DNA from: Mastigocoleus sp. MO_188.B34
GTDB taxonomy: Bacteria; Cyanobacteriota; Cyanobacteriia; Cyanobacteriales; Nostocaceae
Direction of reading: 5' to 3'
NCBI RefSeq assembly: GCF_030065675.1
Contig: NZ_JASJDK010000032.1
Location: 1 to 49,852 of the forward strand
Length of the DNA stretch: 49,852 bases
The position numbers and the translations under genes were made by a program. How positions within the stretch are numbered: position 1 is the stretch's first letter; each line of letters opens with the position of its first letter. The notes under the pieces are model-generated. The model worked only from the letters and a program-made list of their open reading frames with translations, was not told the DNA's origin and made no database searches. Below, in pieces: positions 19,284 to 28,950 of the stretch.

Positions 19284-19335
19284 GTAGTAGCGCTTGAGCG
19301 CTAATATCTTTACTATGGCGCTAAAGCGCTACTAC
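19284..19335. repeat. dispersed palindromic element, copy 1 (GTAGTAGCGCTT...)
   Basis: GTAGTAGCGCTTGAGCGC (19284-19301) faces its inverted copy at 19318-19335 with one mismatch and a 16-base spacer. A compact version of the same element lies at 39798-39829. Located in the convergent gap between the CHASE2 kinase and the response regulator. Confidence 0.85.
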
Positions 19336-19390
19336 AAACAAAAGTATTTTTTCACAAGCAATTAAGCGGACATGATATTATCAGTTATCA

Positions 19391-19411
19391 ATTACCTATT
19401 ACCTATTACCT
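19391..19411. repeat. heptamer tandem repeat (ATTACCT)3
   Basis: Three exact ATTACCT units five bases from the stop of the minus-strand response regulator. STRR in a 3'-to-3' gap. Confidence 0.9.
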
Positions 19412-19416
19412 ACAAA

Positions 19417-20046
19417 CTAATCTTGGCGTAAACGGCTGGCAAAAATTGCTGCTTGAGTGCGATCGCGTAAATTTAAACGACTTAAAATACTATTAACATG
19501 ATTTTTAACTGTACGTTCTGAGATAAAAAGTTTGCCAGCAATTTCACGGTTATTGAGTCCTTTGGCAATTAGTTGTAATACTTCTTTTTCTCTAGGTGTT
19601 AACTGCTCAAATTCTGGTGGAATTTCTACACTGGAAGTGGCAGTTATAACTTTTTCAAATAATCCAGGTCCCATTTGAGTGTAACCTTTATTCACCGCCC
19701 TGATTGCCTGCGCCAGTTCTTCAGATGGCGTGTCTTTGAGTAAATACCCCTTAGCACCAAATTTCATTGCTTGGGTAATGTAATCATCATCATCAAAAGT
19801 TGTCAGTACTAAAACTTTAATATTAGGTGCTTTTTGCTGCAAATTACGAATAGCTGCGACTCCATCCATAATTGGCATTCGCACATCCATAAGTACCACA
19901 TCTGGCTGTAATACCAATGCTTGCTCTATCGCCAGCTTACCATTTTCAGCTTCGCCGACCACCTCAATGTCTTGCTTCGCTTGTAGAAGGCTACAGAGTC
20001 CTTCCCGGATAATACTTTGGTCGTCAACCAGTAAAACTCGGATCAT
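19417..20046 (-). CDS. NarL/LuxR-family response regulator
   Basis: A 209-residue regulator. The receiver domain (1-120) has the acidic pair D8/D9, phospho-acceptor D54 in VLMDVRMP, conserved T in VLTTFDD and K in YLLKD. The C-terminal LuxR-type helix-turn-helix (about 143-205) begins LTPREKEVLQLIAKG and includes the recognition helix region NREIAGKLFISERTVKNHV. The frame can be extended upstream, but the ATG chosen starts with MIRVLLVDDQ as the family does, and it overlaps the end of the sensor kinase gene by 23 bases, which implies translational coupling. The likely target is the divergent Spy-like gene, by inference from position. Confidence 0.96.
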   Translation of the reverse strand: MIRVLLVDDQSIIREGLCSLLQAKQDIEVVGEAENGKLAIEQALVLQPDVVLMDVRMPIMDGVAAIRNLQQKAPNIKVLVLTTFDDDDYITQAMKFGAKGYLLKDTPSEELAQAIRAVNKGYTQMGPGLFEKVITATSSVEIPPEFEQLTPREKEVLQLIAKGLNNREIAGKLFISERTVKNHVNSILSRLNLRDRTQAAIFASRLRQD

Positions 20047-21343
20047 GCTGTACTGATAGTGGAATCTCAATCTGAATTTTACAACCTTGATTGGGTTGAC
20101 TGCTAAGTTGGAAACGACCTCCAAATGTTTCAACCCTTTCTCGCATTCCCCGGAGTCCAAATCCAGTAGTATTTTCATTGGGGTCAAAACCTTGACCGTT
20201 ATCTTCTAATAATAAAGATATATATGTAATTCTTTCTCTTAAGTCTAATCTTACCCGTTCGGCATAACCATGTTTGGAAACATTAGTTAGTGCTTCTTGG
20301 ACTACTCGATATAATGCTGTTGATATTTCATCTGGTAATGAAGATTGTAAATATATTTCAGATACAACCTTGGTTCCTGTAGTTCTTTCAAAGTCTTGGA
20401 TTAAATTTATTAAAGCATCTGTGAGTGACTTACCTTGTAATGGGTTTTTTCTTAAAGTTGCAACTGAGTTACGAACATTTTGTAATGCTTCTTTCCCTAG
20501 TTGTCTGGCTTTATCTAAGTGTTGCTTTGCCTGTTCTAAATTTACATTAATCTGCATTGCTACATTCTCTAGCTGAATGCTTTGAGCTGTTAGAGAATGA
20601 CCCACAGAATCATGAATTTCCCGAGCTATCCGATTACGTTCCTGCAAAGTAGCTTGATTTTCAATCAATAAAGCATATTCACGCAAACGTTGATTCGCAA
20701 TGGCGAGCTTTTCGCGACTTTGTTTTTGTGCTAATAGTGTACCCACCAAAAGCATGACAAAAATCAAGACTAGACCAAAAAGCACTGCTGCATTGAGTTT
20801 CCAGTAAATCAGAAATTGTTGTGCTAAATCTGGTGATATCCTCCGAAATACTCGCGGTAATGGTCTACCCAAGGATACACCAAAGGGTCTAATCTGCATT
20901 ACTGACATTAACTGCATGAGGATAAAAGAAATATAAGTAAATATTCCTACGGCTATACGTCCGCTCCAAGGAAACATTAAACAAGCGCGGATTGCAACAA
21001 CTAATAACAACGCAGGAAAAACTCTTTCTCCTCTTCCTCCCCATAAAATAATCAGCCAACTTAAACCTAATCCCACACTGGTGTATACCCATTGCATGAG
21101 TCGCGACCCAAAAGGTAGTCGCAGTCCCATTAAAGCCAAAATTCCAAGACTTACTAAAATTCCAGGAGTAAAAATTATTGGTGGTTGATGAAACCGATGG
21201 GGTCTTAATAAGTGAGGTGGTGGTAAATATTCTCTAGGAATTTGTAATCTTGAAAATACTGCCAGAAAAGCAATCCCTAGTAATATTAATTCTAAATAAA
21301 ATAAAAGACGAAACGGATGTTTTTTCCAACTCAACCGTTGCAT
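20024..21343 (-). CDS. DesK/NarL-type membrane sensor histidine kinase
   Basis: A 439-residue kinase. About six membrane segments fill residues 12-205 (among them 14-32, 57-75, 108-124, 131-149 and 184-205), with a Pro/His-rich loop PPPHLLRPHRFHQPP at 41-55 that could bind metal. The HisKA_3 dimerisation domain follows, with phospho-acceptor H244 in REIHDSVGHS. The ATPase domain has N-box ALTNVSKHG, G1 DNGQGFD and G2 GFGLRGMRERV. This class pairs with NarL-type regulators, and the partner gene overlaps its 3' end. The signal is unknown; a periplasmic or membrane stress is suggested by the Spy/CpxP-like gene facing it across a 291-base divergent gap. Confidence 0.95.
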   Translation of the reverse strand: MQRLSWKKHPFRLLFYLELILLGIAFLAVFSRLQIPREYLPPPHLLRPHRFHQPPIIFTPGILVSLGILALMGLRLPFGSRLMQWVYTSVGLGLSWLIILWGGRGERVFPALLLVVAIRACLMFPWSGRIAVGIFTYISFILMQLMSVMQIRPFGVSLGRPLPRVFRRISPDLAQQFLIYWKLNAAVLFGLVLIFVMLLVGTLLAQKQSREKLAIANQRLREYALLIENQATLQERNRIAREIHDSVGHSLTAQSIQLENVAMQINVNLEQAKQHLDKARQLGKEALQNVRNSVATLRKNPLQGKSLTDALINLIQDFERTTGTKVVSEIYLQSSLPDEISTALYRVVQEALTNVSKHGYAERVRLDLRERITYISLLLEDNGQGFDPNENTTGFGLRGMRERVETFGGRFQLSSQPNQGCKIQIEIPLSVQHDPSFTG

Positions 21344-21634
21344 AATCTAGTATAACCTAGCTGCAGCTATAGTTTGAACTTTATTACTATAAAGTAAATC
21401 ATTTTTTAGCAACAGTAACCCTCGTCCTACTATAATTTACACCTCATAGGCCAAAAGTACTAGATAAATATAGTACCTCGGTAACTCATAGTTTAGGATT
21501 AGGGATTCATGCAGTTTATATAAGATATTTTATAGGATTTAATTGTTCGCAATCAAAGCGAATAAAGTTCAAAAAAGTAGAGTTCAAAACCGTAAAATTC
21601 AAAATCGTATTTTAACTATTACGAGGGATCTAAT

Positions 21635-22171
21635 ATGAATTGGCGTCAAATTTCTGTATTATTAGCAGCTTCAGTTATTCTACCAGCAGGTAGTGTTACT
21701 GCTAATCAGCTGAGTATTTCATCCACAAGTGTGAGTCAGAGCAATACATCTGTATATTCTGGCAAAATTGCTCAAGCTTCACCAGATGCTCCAAATTTCA
21801 AAAGGAGACGACGTGGTAAGGGAGGGATGAAGAAAATATTTCAGCAACTCAACCTAACTACCGAACAGCAAGAACGGATCAAAGCGATTCGTCAAGAATC
21901 CAAAGAAAATAATAGTAGTTTGCGTCAAGAAATGAGGCTAGCCAAAGAAGAAATGCGTAAACTGATGATACAAAATAAATCTTCTGATCGCGAACTCAGA
22001 CAACAACATGAAAAAATTCAAAATCTGAAAAAAGAACTAGGAAATCAACGATTTGAATCAATGCTCAAAATTCGCCAAGTTCTTACTCCCGAACAACGTA
22101 GTAAAATGGCTGAATTAAAACAACAACGCTGGCAAAATCGTCGCAAACGTTGGCAAGGTAGACGTTACTAG
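21635..22171 (+). CDS. Spy/CpxP-like periplasmic LTxxQ protein
   Basis: A 178-residue exported protein. A signal peptide (about 1-24) precedes a short Ser/Gln-rich segment. Residues of about 65-170 are highly charged helices with two LTxxQ-type motifs, LTTEQQERIKAI and LTPEQRSKMAEL. This is the pattern of Spy and CpxP, periplasmic chaperones and stress sensors. Basic clusters (KRRRRGKGG and a C-terminal RRKRWQGRR) are prominent. Ribosome binding site GAGGGA lies about seven bases before the ATG. It is divergent from the sensor kinase/regulator pair, so regulation by that pair is likely by analogy to Cpx, though not shown. A stem-loop with a T-rich tail follows (22185-22216). Confidence 0.88.
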   Translation: MNWRQISVLLAASVILPAGSVTANQLSISSTSVSQSNTSVYSGKIAQASPDAPNFKRRRRGKGGMKKIFQQLNLTTEQQERIKAIRQESKENNSSLRQEMRLAKEEMRKLMIQNKSSDRELRQQHEKIQNLKKELGNQRFESMLKIRQVLTPEQRSKMAELKQQRWQNRRKRWQGRRY

Positions 22172-22184
22172 GATGTACATATTC

Positions 22185-22216
22185 AGAGGCGTTACACCAC
22201 AACGTCTCTAAATTTT
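22185..22216 (+). terminator. Rho-independent-type terminator after the Spy-like gene
   Basis: AGAGGCGTT pairs with AACGTCTCT (one G-T pair) across a 7-base loop and is followed by AAATTTTTATTT. It starts 14 bases past the stop. The stem resembles the hairpin at 40751-40774, so it may be a dispersed repeat used as a terminator. Confidence 0.75.
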
Positions 22217-22301
22217 TATTTACGAATGCAATTTCGATACTTTATAACTATTCAAATTAACACAGCTAATACAAAGCTAATAAATGTATTTAACTGTGGA
22301 A

Positions 22302-23213
22302 TTACTGTTTAACTTTATTGGTTTTGCTTATCATATCCGCAAGGAATGCAAAAATTCCTAACTGCATAGAACTAAAAAATAACAAGAGCGTGAATTGCCT
22401 TAAGCTTTGGTGGCTAATAATATCTTGTATTAAAGTTAGGATAAAACCCCCAAATAATACACTTGCTATCGGTAATAAAAATCTTAAAGGTGCAAAGTAA
22501 ATTCCTATGTAGATAATTAGTTGCATGAACTCTAAAGCATCTTGTATCGGATTAATTTCACCTTTTTTGACCTTATAGTGATAGTAAATAGGTTCGTAGT
22601 GCACAACATAGTTATTACTTAACATTGCCAAAGCTGTTGTAGTATTAAAACTACCTGTGTCGGGAATAGTATTGAGAAATTGTTCGACTACATCTTTACG
22701 AAAGACCCGTAAGCAACTATTTAAATCTGGTATTGAAGACATGGTCAGCCATTCAGCAATATAGGTTAAACACGAATTAGAAATTTGGCGAAATTTTGAG
22801 TCTTTCATCCCAACTCGAGCAGTTGCAACCATATCGGCTTGCAACATTAAACTGACCAGTTGGGGAATTTTTTCATTTGGATAAGTCCCATCAGCATCAG
22901 TTGTCACAATTAGTGGATACTTTGCTTGACTGATTCCGGTTTTAACTGCTGCACCATAGCCTAGGTGTCGCTGATGTTCAATTACTTTTACATCTAATTG
23001 CGATCGCAACAAATCGCCAGTACCATCACTAGAAGCATCATTAACTACAATAATTTCATATTCACAATTAGTGCGATCTAAATAGTCACGAAGGCTATTT
23101 AGGGTAAAACAAATCATATTTTCTTTATTGTAAGCAGGTATAACCACTGAAAAAGCTGGGTAAGCAATTTCATACCCTTGTGCTTGTATAGGCGATCTAT
23201 CACGTAATTTCAT
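22302..23213 (-). CDS. family 2 (DPM1-like) glycosyltransferase
   Basis: A 303-residue enzyme from ATG 23213; the frame extends 13 residues to a TTG at 23252. The GT-A domain has FSVVIPAYNKE, the nucleotide-sugar motif IVVNDASSDGT, and TTDADGTYP as the metal-binding DxD-type site. Two or three hydrophobic segments lie at the C-terminus (about 225-300), so it is probably membrane-anchored and transfers a sugar to a polyprenyl phosphate or related lipid; the substrate is not evident. The gene is convergent with the Spy-like gene and not clearly part of an operon. Confidence 0.9.
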   Translation of the reverse strand: MKLRDRSPIQAQGYEIAYPAFSVVIPAYNKENMICFTLNSLRDYLDRTNCEYEIIVVNDASSDGTGDLLRSQLDVKVIEHQRHLGYGAAVKTGISQAKYPLIVTTDADGTYPNEKIPQLVSLMLQADMVATARVGMKDSKFRQISNSCLTYIAEWLTMSSIPDLNSCLRVFRKDVVEQFLNTIPDTGSFNTTTALAMLSNNYVVHYEPIYYHYKVKKGEINPIQDALEFMQLIIYIGIYFAPLRFLLPIASVLFGGFILTLIQDIISHQSLRQFTLLLFFSSMQLGIFAFLADMISKTNKVKQ

Positions 23214-23980
23214 AAAAGCAATGTCGCATAAAATATGTTGTTTATGATACAAGATAATTTCCGTTTGTGTATTTATATTTAGTAAAAAAATAAATTTTAT
23301 GTTTACTGAACGTAGTGAAACTGTTTAAATACAGATAAGCTCGTTACAGGTAGTTCGCACATAACCTTCAAAGAACCAGAACGATTTTCATTTGAATATT
23401 CTTGGTTACTTTCACAAAATTAGATAATTTCAGTATATAAACTCACATAAACTTTCATGTTTGCAACTATTGAAATTTATCAGTTATATCTGAATCAAAG
23501 TATTTTTATCTGAAGAACTATAATTATTTATTATACATACTCCGAGTATGTTTACCAGAGTAAGATATCAAATCACAAACTATATGAAAACTCTTCAGTA
23601 TAAAAAGATGCTATTGCTATTCAACCTCCCAGTTATTCCTCAGAATAGGCAATGCTATAAATAAAACAAAATACCAACCATACAAAAATGTGAGTGATAA
23701 AAGTATGATTTCTTAAAAAAATAACCCAACAAACTAGTATATCTGTCTTCAATTGGTAAAACCATAAATCATATGATTTACTAATAATTGTACTGTAAAT
23801 ATTTTCAAATAAAATTTAAGTTATACTATTTACATAATTTAGAGTTATGTTATTTGGGAGGGCTATTAAAATTGCTGTCAATAATCATACATCTAGCCCG
23901 ATTATTCTCTCAAACAGCTATCTCAAACTTAAAAAAAAACCTTATTTTACAAGTTAAATAAACTTCAAGTTTACATAATC
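23214..23980. other. divergent intergenic region before the multi-GAF kinase
   Basis: About 765 bases of AT-rich DNA between divergent genes. No coding frame, RNA or clear operator is recognised. A long leader of the kinase mRNA is possible. Confidence 0.4.
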
Positions 23981-26900
23981 TTGCTTAATTGGTATGAAAG
24001 AGAAATAATAAATTTAAATTCATCTATAAAAGTGACTCAAGATAATTTTGATACAAATACTTCAAATACGATAAAAATAATTAAAGGAAACTCAAATATA
24101 GAATCATCAGTTTCAGAAAACCCAACATCAAAGCCTTCAATTACAGAACAGGCAATTACAGAACAAACTATTATAAAAACAATAGCAGAAACAGAAACAG
24201 AAACAGAAAAACTAACAAATAATTTAGATATTACTGATTCCTCTTCTCAAATTGAAAAACAAAAAGCCTTAGCAAGAGTTATTTCCCGTATTCGAGAATC
24301 TTTAGACTTAAAATCTATTTTCAACACAACTGTCACTGAAGTAAGACAACTTTTAAATGCAGATCGTGTTGGAGTATTTAGATTTTATCCAGGTAAAGAT
24401 TGGGAAGGAGAATTTATTTATGAAAATGTAGGAGAAAAATGGAAATCAGGAACGGGAGAAAAAGTTTCTGATCGGTGTTTTAGCCTTCGATATGCCGAAC
24501 TGTACAAGCAGGGAAGAGTCAATGCAATTGCTGATATTTATCAAGGTGATTACAAGCAATGTTATATCGATGTTTTAGAAAAATTTCAGATCCGTGCCAA
24601 TGTTGTTGCACCCTTACTCAAAGGAGATCAACTCTGGGGATTATTGTGCATTCACCAATGTCGCGCTCCTCGTAACTGGCAAGAATCTGAAATTGAATTT
24701 GTTAGCTTAATTGCAGAGCATTTAGGTGTTGCGTTGCAACATATTGAATTATTCAGACATGCAAGACTTCATGTAGATTTACAAAAAGCATTAAATGGGG
24801 TGATTTCCCGAATTCGTAAGTCTTTAGATCTAGATAATATTTTTAAAATAACGGTAACTGAAGTTCGTCAACTACTTAAGACAGACCGAGTTGGAGTATT
24901 TCGCTTCGAGCCAAACTTGGACTGGGAAGGAGAATTTATTTATGAAGATGTGAGATCGCAGTGGTCTTCGGCATTATCTATCAAATTACGGGATACCTGC
25001 TTTGCTGCCGAATTTGCAGGGCTATATCAGGAAGGTCGAATCAGAGCAATATCTGATATATATGAAGCTGGCGTTAATAATTGCCACATTCAAATTTTGG
25101 AAAGATTCCAAGTACGTGCCAATGTGGTTGCACCTTTAATGAAAGGTGATAATTTATGGGGTTTGCTATGCATTCATAATTGCAGTAGTCCCAGAGACTG
25201 GGAAGACTTTGAAATTGAATTTGTGCAACAAATTGCCGAACACTTGGGCGTTGCATTACAACAAGCAGATTACCTCGAACAAGTAAAAGCCCAATCAGCA
25301 CAATTAGCACAAGCAATAGAACGGGACAGAACAGCAAGATGGCAGAAAAATATAGCTATCACTGTTGAAAAAATTCGTCAGTCTCTCGACCTCGAAACCA
25401 TTTTTCGGACGACCACCTCTGAACTCAGACAGCTGCTTAATGTTGATCGAGTAGCTATTTATCGTTTCAATGCTGATTGGAGTGGTGAATTTGTATCTGA
25501 ATCAGTAGCAGATGGTTGGAATTGTTTGATACAGGAACAATCACAACTTTCGGACTTGCTTGCCGATATTAGTGAATGTAGCGTCAAAATATTTGCTAAG
25601 CCCCCGATGGTAGATACTTATTTACAAGATACGGCAGGAGGAAGTTTTGCGAAGGGCGAACTATTTCGTATTTGCAATGACATCTATAAGGCTGATTTTA
25701 AAGAGTGTTACATCAAAAGCTTAGAATTATTTCAAGCCAGGGCTTACATTATTGTTGCGATTTATCACAGTCAGAAACTTTGGGGATTGCTTGCAGTTTA
25801 TCAAAACTCCGGACCTCGCGAATGGCACTCTGAAGAAGTCTACTTCCTTAACCAAGTTAGTACTCAGTTAGGTGTAGCTTTACAACAAGCAGAATACTTA
25901 CAAAAATTAAAGCATCAAGCAGCAGAGCTATCAAAAGCAGCCGAACGGCAAAGAGCGCTCAAAACAACCGTAGAGAAAATTCGCCAGACCCTCGATATTG
26001 ACACCATTTTTAAAGCTACCACCAAAGAAGTACGTCAATTATTAGACGTAGAGCGAGTAGCAATCTATCGCTTTTACCTCGATGGTAGTGGTGAATTTGT
26101 CGCAGATTCCATAGTTGATGGCTGGATGCCTGCAACTAAGCCGCAACCAGTAACCGAACGTTTATTGTTGCAAACTACGAAAGCTGGTAAATATCCACGT
26201 AATGAAGTATTTGTCCCGATTTCCCAAGGTGAAAAGCTGTGGGGATTATTAGTTGCTTACCAAAATTCCCAACCGCGTTACTGGCAAGATGAAGAACTTA
26301 GTTTGCTCGCACAAGTAGGCGTACAATTGGGGGTAGCATTACAGCAAGCAGAAGCATTAATACAGGTACAAGAACAAGCAGAACAACTAGCTCAAGCAGC
26401 GGAAAGAGAACGTAAAGCGGCACAGCGAGAACGAGCACTAGCAACAACGGTAGAAAAAATCCGCCAAACCCTTGATATAAATACCATTTTTGCCAATAGT
26501 ACTCAAGAGAGCCAAAGACTTTTAGAAGTAGATAGAGTGGCAATTTATCGCTTCTACCCCGATTGGAGTGGGGAATTTGTTGCTGAATCAGTAGCTCCTG
26601 CTTGGAAGCCAGTACGGGAAATTATACCTGTAATTGCCGATCGCTTTTTGCAAGATAATCAGGGAGGCGAATATGCCAAGGGTAAGATTCTGGTTGTCAA
26701 TGACATTTACAGCACAAATTATTCTGTTTGCCATATTGCTTTAATCGAGCAGATGCAGGCAAGAGCGTATATGATCGTACCGATTTTCCAAGGTGAAAAA
26801 CTTTGGGGATTACTCGGAGCATACCAAAATACTGGACCCCGTGATTGGCAACAAGATGAGATAGACTTATTGCTTCAAGTTTCTACACAGTTAGGAATAG

Positions 26901-27829
26901 GTATCCAGCAAGCAGAATTACTCGAGCAGACCCAACAGCAAAAAGAAGAACTCAGCCAAACAATTAAAGAGTTACAGCGCGCTCAAACTCAGTTAATTCA
27001 TAGCGAAAAAATGGCAGGCTTGGGTCAGTTAGTTGCTGGAGTCGCCCATGAGATTAACAACCCAATTAATTTTATTCACGGAAACATTGCCCATATAGAT
27101 AATTATGTGTGCGACTTGCTCAATTTGCTCAACCTTTATCGAAGTGCTTATCCTCATCCAGAATCACATATTCAAGAACAAGCATCTGCAATTGATTTGA
27201 ATCATCTGATCGAAGACCTACCCAAAATTACTGACTCAATGAAAATAGGTACGGGGCGGATTTTCTCTTTGGTGCAGTCCTTACGTACTTTTTCACGATT
27301 GGATGAAGAAGGAATGAAAGCCTTTAATATCCATGATGGTATTGACAGCACGTTATTGATTTTGCAACATCGGCTCAAACCTAGTATCAACGCGCCTGAA
27401 ATTGAGATCTTTAAGGAATATGGCAATCTGCCCTTAGTGGAGTGTAATGGCGCTCAACTAAACCAGGTATTTACAAATATCCTCAGCAATGCTATGGACG
27501 CCATAGAAGCGATGTTAGTTGCGACTAATAATCGTAAACCCAAACAACCTAAAATTACTATCCGTACAGAAGTTATAGATGGAAATAGTATCCTAATTAG
27601 AATTGTGGATAATGGTTATGGAATTCCGGATGAATTGCAATCTCGTATTTTTGAACCATTTTTTACAACAAAGGAAATAGGTAAAGGTACTGGTTTGGGT
27701 TTATCCATTAGTTATCAGATTGTTGTTGAAAAACATGGCGGTCAATTTAGATGTTTTTCTGAACCCGATAAAGGTAGTGAATTTTGGATTGTGATTCCTA
27801 TCAAAAGGTTAAATAGTTTGAATCATTGA
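23981..27829 (+). CDS. five-GAF sensor histidine kinase with cyanobacteriochrome-like GAF domains
   Basis: A 1282-residue soluble kinase. Residues 1-85 are Thr/Glu/Ile rich with short repeats. Five GAF domains follow (about 100-250, 270-425, 455-640, 670-800 and 830-1000), joined by helical linkers. GAF1 has DRCF (D164, C166) and C194-Y195; GAF2 has DTCF (D338, C340) and C368-H369. These are the two cysteine motifs of DXCF cyanobacteriochromes. GAF3 (C576-Y577) and GAF5 (C917-H918) keep only the second Cys, and GAF4 lacks the segment. The kinase core has H1023 in GVAHEINNPINF, an N-box near NILSNAMDAIE, DNGYGIP and GKGTGLGLSI. Bilin binding is inferred. The TTG start is uncertain; GTG 24032 is an alternative. 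No response regulator is adjacent. Confidence 0.93.
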   Translation: MLNWYEREIINLNSSIKVTQDNFDTNTSNTIKIIKGNSNIESSVSENPTSKPSITEQAITEQTIIKTIAETETETEKLTNNLDITDSSSQIEKQKALARVISRIRESLDLKSIFNTTVTEVRQLLNADRVGVFRFYPGKDWEGEFIYENVGEKWKSGTGEKVSDRCFSLRYAELYKQGRVNAIADIYQGDYKQCYIDVLEKFQIRANVVAPLLKGDQLWGLLCIHQCRAPRNWQESEIEFVSLIAEHLGVALQHIELFRHARLHVDLQKALNGVISRIRKSLDLDNIFKITVTEVRQLLKTDRVGVFRFEPNLDWEGEFIYEDVRSQWSSALSIKLRDTCFAAEFAGLYQEGRIRAISDIYEAGVNNCHIQILERFQVRANVVAPLMKGDNLWGLLCIHNCSSPRDWEDFEIEFVQQIAEHLGVALQQADYLEQVKAQSAQLAQAIERDRTARWQKNIAITVEKIRQSLDLETIFRTTTSELRQLLNVDRVAIYRFNADWSGEFVSESVADGWNCLIQEQSQLSDLLADISECSVKIFAKPPMVDTYLQDTAGGSFAKGELFRICNDIYKADFKECYIKSLELFQARAYIIVAIYHSQKLWGLLAVYQNSGPREWHSEEVYFLNQVSTQLGVALQQAEYLQKLKHQAAELSKAAERQRALKTTVEKIRQTLDIDTIFKATTKEVRQLLDVERVAIYRFYLDGSGEFVADSIVDGWMPATKPQPVTERLLLQTTKAGKYPRNEVFVPISQGEKLWGLLVAYQNSQPRYWQDEELSLLAQVGVQLGVALQQAEALIQVQEQAEQLAQAAERERKAAQRERALATTVEKIRQTLDINTIFANSTQESQRLLEVDRVAIYRFYPDWSGEFVAESVAPAWKPVREIIPVIADRFLQDNQGGEYAKGKILVVNDIYSTNYSVCHIALIEQMQARAYMIVPIFQGEKLWGLLGAYQNTGPRDWQQDEIDLLLQVSTQLGIGIQQAELLEQTQQQKEELSQTIKELQRAQTQLIHSEKMAGLGQLVAGVAHEINNPINFIHGNIAHIDNYVCDLLNLLNLYRSAYPHPESHIQEQASAIDLNHLIEDLPKITDSMKIGTGRIFSLVQSLRTFSRLDEEGMKAFNIHDGIDSTLLILQHRLKPSINAPEIEIFKEYGNLPLVECNGAQLNQVFTNILSNAMDAIEAMLVATNNRKPKQPKITIRTEVIDGNSILIRIVDNGYGIPDELQSRIFEPFFTTKEIGKGTGLGLSISYQIVVEKHGGQFRCFSEPDKGSEFWIVIPIKRLNSLNH

Positions 27830-27846
27830 TAGTAAACCTTGAGGGG

Positions 27847-27867
27847 TTGGGAATTGGGAATTGGGGA
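27847..27867. repeat. heptamer tandem repeat (TTGGGAA type, 3 units)
   Basis: TTGGGAA, TTGGGAA, TTGGGGA immediately after the kinase stop. One of two STRRs in this convergent gap. Confidence 0.85.
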
Positions 27868-27941
27868 TTTGTGTAAGTTGATTTTGTGTAAATTATTTGT
27901 ACGATTGCAATCGCTACAATTCTCAAGAAAACTCTTTGTTC

Positions 27942-27990
27942 TGTTCCCTGTTCCCTTTTCCCTGTTCCCTGTTTCCTGTTCCCCGTTCCC
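27942..27990. repeat. heptamer tandem repeat (TGTTCCC type, 7 units)
   Basis: Seven units in strict 7-base register (TGTTCCC with variants TTTTCCC, TGTTTCC and CGTTCCC), about 50 bases before the stop of the VanX-like gene. It is strongly pyrimidine-biased on the plus strand. Confidence 0.9.
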
Positions 27991-28038
27991 TTTTATTCTA
28001 AAAAAAATATCCCAACCAATATGCCCGTTGCTTCGCTA

Positions 28039-28746
28039 TCAAACAACTCGACCATAGCAGGCGATAAAATTTTTCCCAGAATTTACTTGATTATTTAACC
28101 AAGCCCACATTTGGTCGCCAAAGGAAAAATGCCACCATTCTCTGGGATTACGGCAAAATCCTGCTTTTTCCATGATGCTACACAATAGTTTTCGTTTGGC
28201 ATGATAGTCTTGCGATTGCGAATCATCACCCAAAGCATAGTAATCAGGAAGCGATCGGTCGGAAAGTTCATCGATGGGTGAGCCCATATTAATTATTTGT
28301 CCGCGTTCATTTACTAAAGTGACATCCACTGCAGCACCTGTGGAATGGGGAGGAGGTGTATTCTTGTCAAGGCTAGGTGTTGCCCAAATTTTGTATACTT
28401 CTTCCCACAATGCTTGAACTTGGATACTTGAAAGTTCGCTTTCTTCCAGTTTTCGTTCTTGCAAAGCTTGCTTGAAACTATAGTTGACCATAAATTCCTG
28501 CACCGCTACAGGACGATAAGCATCAAATATCTGAATGCGCCACTCTGGAAATAATTGGCAAAGATGATTTTGTGCAGTTATTAGCCTTTCAACAACACTT
28601 TTTCTTAAAAAATAGGGGGAATATTCTCCGTAGGGTGCACCTAACTTTATATAAGGATGGGGAGACTCCAATGCAAATTTTTCTAAGGGAATCTCAATCA
28701 AAGGTTCATTAGATTCAACGATAGGAATTTTATGATATGGTCTCAT
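28039..28746 (-). CDS. VanX-like D-alanyl-D-alanine dipeptidase (M15D)
   Basis: A 235-residue zinc peptidase. The family signatures are all present: IFDAYRP, metal ligands in HSTGAAVDVTL (S-x-H-x6-D type, H and D), and EWWHFSFGDQMWAW with the catalytic Glu and third zinc ligand. It hydrolyses D-Ala-D-Ala. In most bacteria without vancomycin resistance this serves peptidoglycan turnover or use of D-Ala-D-Ala as nutrient. No signal peptide is seen, so it is probably cytoplasmic. It lies about 200 bases downstream of alanine dehydrogenase on the same strand, suggesting an alanine-recovery role. Resistance genes such as vanH and vanA are absent here. Confidence 0.93.
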   Translation of the reverse strand: MRPYHKIPIVESNEPLIEIPLEKFALESPHPYIKLGAPYGEYSPYFLRKSVVERLITAQNHLCQLFPEWRIQIFDAYRPVAVQEFMVNYSFKQALQERKLEESELSSIQVQALWEEVYKIWATPSLDKNTPPPHSTGAAVDVTLVNERGQIINMGSPIDELSDRSLPDYYALGDDSQSQDYHAKRKLLCSIMEKAGFCRNPREWWHFSFGDQMWAWLNNQVNSGKNFIACYGRVV

Positions 28747-28950
28747 GTGAAGAAAAATAACTCTAACAATCTCTGAGATATTAGTTTTTCTAACTAAGAA
28801 TACACTTTGATTTAGAGATATACGTATTGTTAAATTTACAAATGGGTTTTTAATTTGGTGACTGGCGCTGCAGTTTTAGGTTAGGACATTTTTTATTCCG
28901 TGTTCCCTTCTTGGCAAAATATAATGTCCTAACCCATAGGCTTACTGGAA

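Noticed and set aside
28039-28746. Vancomycin-resistance locus because of the VanX-like gene
   Set aside because: vanH, vanA-type ligase and vanRS are absent; housekeeping dipeptidases of this family are widespread.
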